Assembly: GCA_036245525.1 (NCBI GenBank)
Contig: BTPG01000005.1
Coordinates: forward strand, 205,928,030-205,992,029
DNA: 64,000 bases
Source of the DNA: Semisulcospira habei
Lineage: Eukaryota > Mollusca > Gastropoda > Semisulcospiridae
Reading direction: 5' to 3'
Shown: positions 61,886-64,000 of the stretch, piece by piece
Layout of the letters: every line of letters starts with the position of its first letter
Numbering within the stretch: the first letter of the stretch is position 1
Made by a program: the position numbers and the translations under genes
Notes under the pieces: generated by a model
What the model was told of the DNA's origin: nothing
Database searches by the model: none
The model's input: the letters and a program-made list of their open reading frames with translations, nothing else

Positions 61886-63973
61886 ATGGCTTGTTCTTGT
61901 CTTTTCACGGAGCTAGTAAATGAAGAGGAGGCGGTCACCACAGAGCAGCAGTGGAGGGCAGTTAGAGAGGCGCTGAACTCAACCTGCAAAGACACTGTAG
62001 GGTTCAGGAAACACCATCACAAGGACTGGCTGTCGGCACAGACCTTGAAGAAGATAGAAGTCAGGAAGCAGAAGAAAGCAGTTGTCAACAACAGTCGCAC
62101 GAGAGCAGCCAAAGCAAGGGCACAGGAGGAATACTCGGAAGCCAACCGCGAGGTGAAGAGGAGTATCAGGGCAGACAAGAGGGCCTACACAGACAGCCTG
62201 GCAGCAGAGGCAGAAAAGGCAGCAGGCAACGGCAACATGAAACAGCTCTACGACATTACCAGAAGATTGTCGGGCAAGTATGGCCATGCAGAAAGACCAG
62301 TAAAAGACAAGGAAGGCAAGCCTATTGCAGACAGAGCAGACCAACTCGACAGATGGGCCGAGTATTTTGAAGAGTTACTGAACAGACCCAGCCCACTCGA
62401 CCCCCCAGACATCCAGCCAGCAGAGACCGACCTACCCATCAGCTGTGACAGACCCAGCCGGGAAGAGATCAGAAGAGCAGTGGCATTTTTGAAGAACGGC
62501 AAAGCAGCAGGGCCAGATGGCATCCCAGCGGAGTCTCTGAAAGCAGACCTAGAGACAACAGTAGAGATGCTGTACCCACTGTTTGGAAAGATCTGGGAAG
62601 AGGAGGTGATACCAGCTGACTGGAAGGAGGGGTACCTAATCAAGCTTCCCAAGAAAGGTGACCTCAGCAAGTGTTCCAACTATAGAGGAATCACCTTGCT
62701 GTCAGTACCAGGAAAGGTCTTCAACAGGATCATCCTGGAGAGAATGAAGAGCTCCGTTGACCCCCAGCTGAGAGACCAGCAAGCAGGATTCAGGAAAAAC
62801 CGATCATGTACAGACCAGATCGCCACTCTCCGCATCATCGTGGAACAGTCTCTGGAGTGGGGCTCCCCGCTGTACGTCAACTTTGTGGATTACGAGAAAG
62901 CATTTGACAGCGTGGACCGAGAGACACTGTGGAAACTCCTACGACACTACGGTGTACCCACAAAGCTCGTCCGCCTGATCAAGAGCAGCTACGATGGCAT
63001 GACATGTCGAGTGATCCACGAAGGGCAGTTCACCAGGGAGCTCCAGGTCGGAACCGGTGTCAGGCAGGGGTGTCTGCTGTCTCCGTTCCTCTTCCTACTG
63101 GCCATAGACTGGGTCATGAAGAGGACCACAGAGCAGAGAAGAAGCGGAATACAGTGGACACTGTGGACACAGCTTGACGACCTCGATTTTGCAGATGACT
63201 TGGCATTACTGTCCCACACGCATCAACAAATGCAGGACAAGACCACGAGGCCTGCTGACATCTCGTCCCAAGTGGGCCTCACCATCCACAAACAGAAAAC
63301 AAAGACTATGAGGCTGAACGCAACCAGGGAAGAACCAGTTTTGCTTGCTGGCACCCCGTTGGAGGAGGTGGAGTCCTTCACCTATCTCGGGAGCATCATA
63401 GACAAAAAAGGCGGCACTGATGCAGATGTCAGAGCACGAATCGGTAAAGCCAGAGCAGCCTTTCTCCAGTTGAAAAAAGTGTGGAGTTCCAGAGAGCTGT
63501 CACAACACACCAAAGTTCAGATTTTCAACTCCAACGTAAAAGCAGTTCTCCTATATGGAGCAGAGACTTGGAGATTGACAAAAACCACTGTCAACAGAGT
63601 ACAGATCTTCATAAACAGTTGCCTTAGAAGAATTTTGAAAATCCACTGGCCAGAGAAGATCAGCAACATCAGACTCTGGGAGAGAACAGAGCAGATAACA
63701 GCAGAGAATGAAATTGGGCGAAGAAGATGGGGATGGATTGGGCACAGTCTGAGAAAGCCAGCTTCCAGTATCACTAGGCAGGCATTGTCATGGAATCCCC
63801 AGGGAAAGAGGAAAAGAGGTAGGCCGAGAAACTCCTGGCGTCGAGACCTCCAAGCAGACATCAAGAGAATGGGAACCACCTGGAGTAAAATCGAAGGAGA
63901 AGCACAGGACAGGAGTCGCTGGAGGTCTCTCGTCGACGGCCTATACCCGGGTAGGGGTGACAGGCGTAAGTAA
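61886..63973 (+). CDS. LINE reverse transcriptase, uninterrupted ORF, 5' truncated
   Basis: A 695-residue ORF from an ATG at 61886 to a stop before a (GTAA)n tail. Motifs run in the order expected of a non-LTR reverse transcriptase: GKAAGPDGIPAESLK, LPKKGDLSKCSNYRGITLLS, DQQAGFRKNRSCTDQI, FVDYEKAFDSVDR, GVRQGCLLSPFLF, the catalytic FADD at 63188-63199, SFTYLGSIIDKKGG, LLYGAETWRLTK, and a C-terminal RRRWGWIGHSLRKP...GRPRNSWRRDL. The upstream apurinic endonuclease domain is absent, so the copy is 5' truncated. An in-frame extension back to 61730 runs through poly-T and the antisense of a neighbouring LINE and is not part of the protein. The clade is uncertain (RTE- or CR1-like). The product would copy its own RNA at a nicked chromosomal target. 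Confidence 0.85.
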   Translation: MACSCLFTELVNEEEAVTTEQQWRAVREALNSTCKDTVGFRKHHHKDWLSAQTLKKIEVRKQKKAVVNNSRTRAAKARAQEEYSEANREVKRSIRADKRAYTDSLAAEAEKAAGNGNMKQLYDITRRLSGKYGHAERPVKDKEGKPIADRADQLDRWAEYFEELLNRPSPLDPPDIQPAETDLPISCDRPSREEIRRAVAFLKNGKAAGPDGIPAESLKADLETTVEMLYPLFGKIWEEEVIPADWKEGYLIKLPKKGDLSKCSNYRGITLLSVPGKVFNRIILERMKSSVDPQLRDQQAGFRKNRSCTDQIATLRIIVEQSLEWGSPLYVNFVDYEKAFDSVDRETLWKLLRHYGVPTKLVRLIKSSYDGMTCRVIHEGQFTRELQVGTGVRQGCLLSPFLFLLAIDWVMKRTTEQRRSGIQWTLWTQLDDLDFADDLALLSHTHQQMQDKTTRPADISSQVGLTIHKQKTKTMRLNATREEPVLLAGTPLEEVESFTYLGSIIDKKGGTDADVRARIGKARAAFLQLKKVWSSRELSQHTKVQIFNSNVKAVLLYGAETWRLTKTTVNRVQIFINSCLRRILKIHWPEKISNIRLWERTEQITAENEIGRRRWGWIGHSLRKPASSITRQALSWNPQGKRKRGRPRNSWRRDLQADIKRMGTTWSKIEGEAQDRSRWRSLVDGLYPGRGDRRK

Positions 63974-63988
63974 GTAAGTGTCTTTTCA
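63974..63988 (+). repeat. LINE 3' tail (GTAA)n
   Basis: Directly after the stop codon of the plus-strand LINE comes GTAAGTAAGTG. Short tandem 3' tails in place of poly-A are common in several LINE clades, and this marks the end of the element. Confidence 0.55.
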
Positions 63989-64000
63989 CCAAATTTGTAC

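Overview
The window reads as invertebrate nuclear DNA, most likely from a mollusc. Coding exons are short, split by introns with ordinary GT/AG sites, and sit in a sea of microsatellites, minisatellites, tRNA-derived SINEs, LINE fragments and one Ty3/gypsy fragment. I see no bacterial operon, rRNA or CRISPR. The mollusc assignment is an inference from the repeat style and not from a diagnostic gene.

One host gene is present, on the minus strand from about 40699 down to 17847. Seven exons can be placed with splice sites and matching reading phase: a transmembrane exon (40554-40699), then 37005-37151, 29249-29543, 22841-23066, 21288-21596, 20379-20657 and a large terminal exon (17847-19610). 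Blocks TEGDFHYLKHAK, QYRELWHLR, DSGYKSLE and ARDYSIDEKTNQIFNEFLRQE match what I recall of vertebrate CBARP (BARP/Dos), the regulatory membrane protein that binds the beta subunit of voltage-gated calcium channels. The N-terminal exon and one small exon between 29.5 and 37 kb were not found.

The striking feature is roughly a hundred short, near-perfect palindromes in about ten sequence families, spread over the whole window. I name them A to L. Family A (about 65 bp core, arms around GCAAGAGGCATAGATCCTCA, about 40 copies) and family B (80-110 bp, arms around TTCAAGGGTAGTGCCAGATT, about 28 copies) dominate. The better copies of A, B, C, F and I are bounded by TTAACYC at the left and GRGTTAA at the right, giving units of 50-225 bp that look like TTAA-targeting (piggyBac-type) non-autonomous elements with a hairpin in the middle. 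The two arms of a copy change together while copies differ from each other, so arms are being matched by selection on the hairpin, by gene conversion, or by fold-back copying. No transposase is visible here.

Retroelements: an uninterrupted LINE reverse transcriptase (61886-63973, plus), a decayed LINE head to head with it (about 60013-61780, minus), a LINE 3' end at 30874-31262, a gypsy reverse transcriptase piece at 56992-57594, three copies of one tRNA-derived SINE (8762, 13168, 16321), another SINE at 45429, and two copies of a mini-retroposon of about 57-59 bp with 13-bp target-site duplications (31644-31700 and 61478-61536).

Layout: 0-17 kb repeats and hairpins only; 17.8-23.1 kb 3' half of the CBARP-like gene with hairpins in every intron; 23.1-29.1 kb intron; 29.2-29.5 kb exon; 29.8-31.3 kb simple repeats and a LINE end; 37.0 and 40.6 kb exons; 41-56 kb hairpins, microsatellites and minisatellites; 57-64 kb retroelements.
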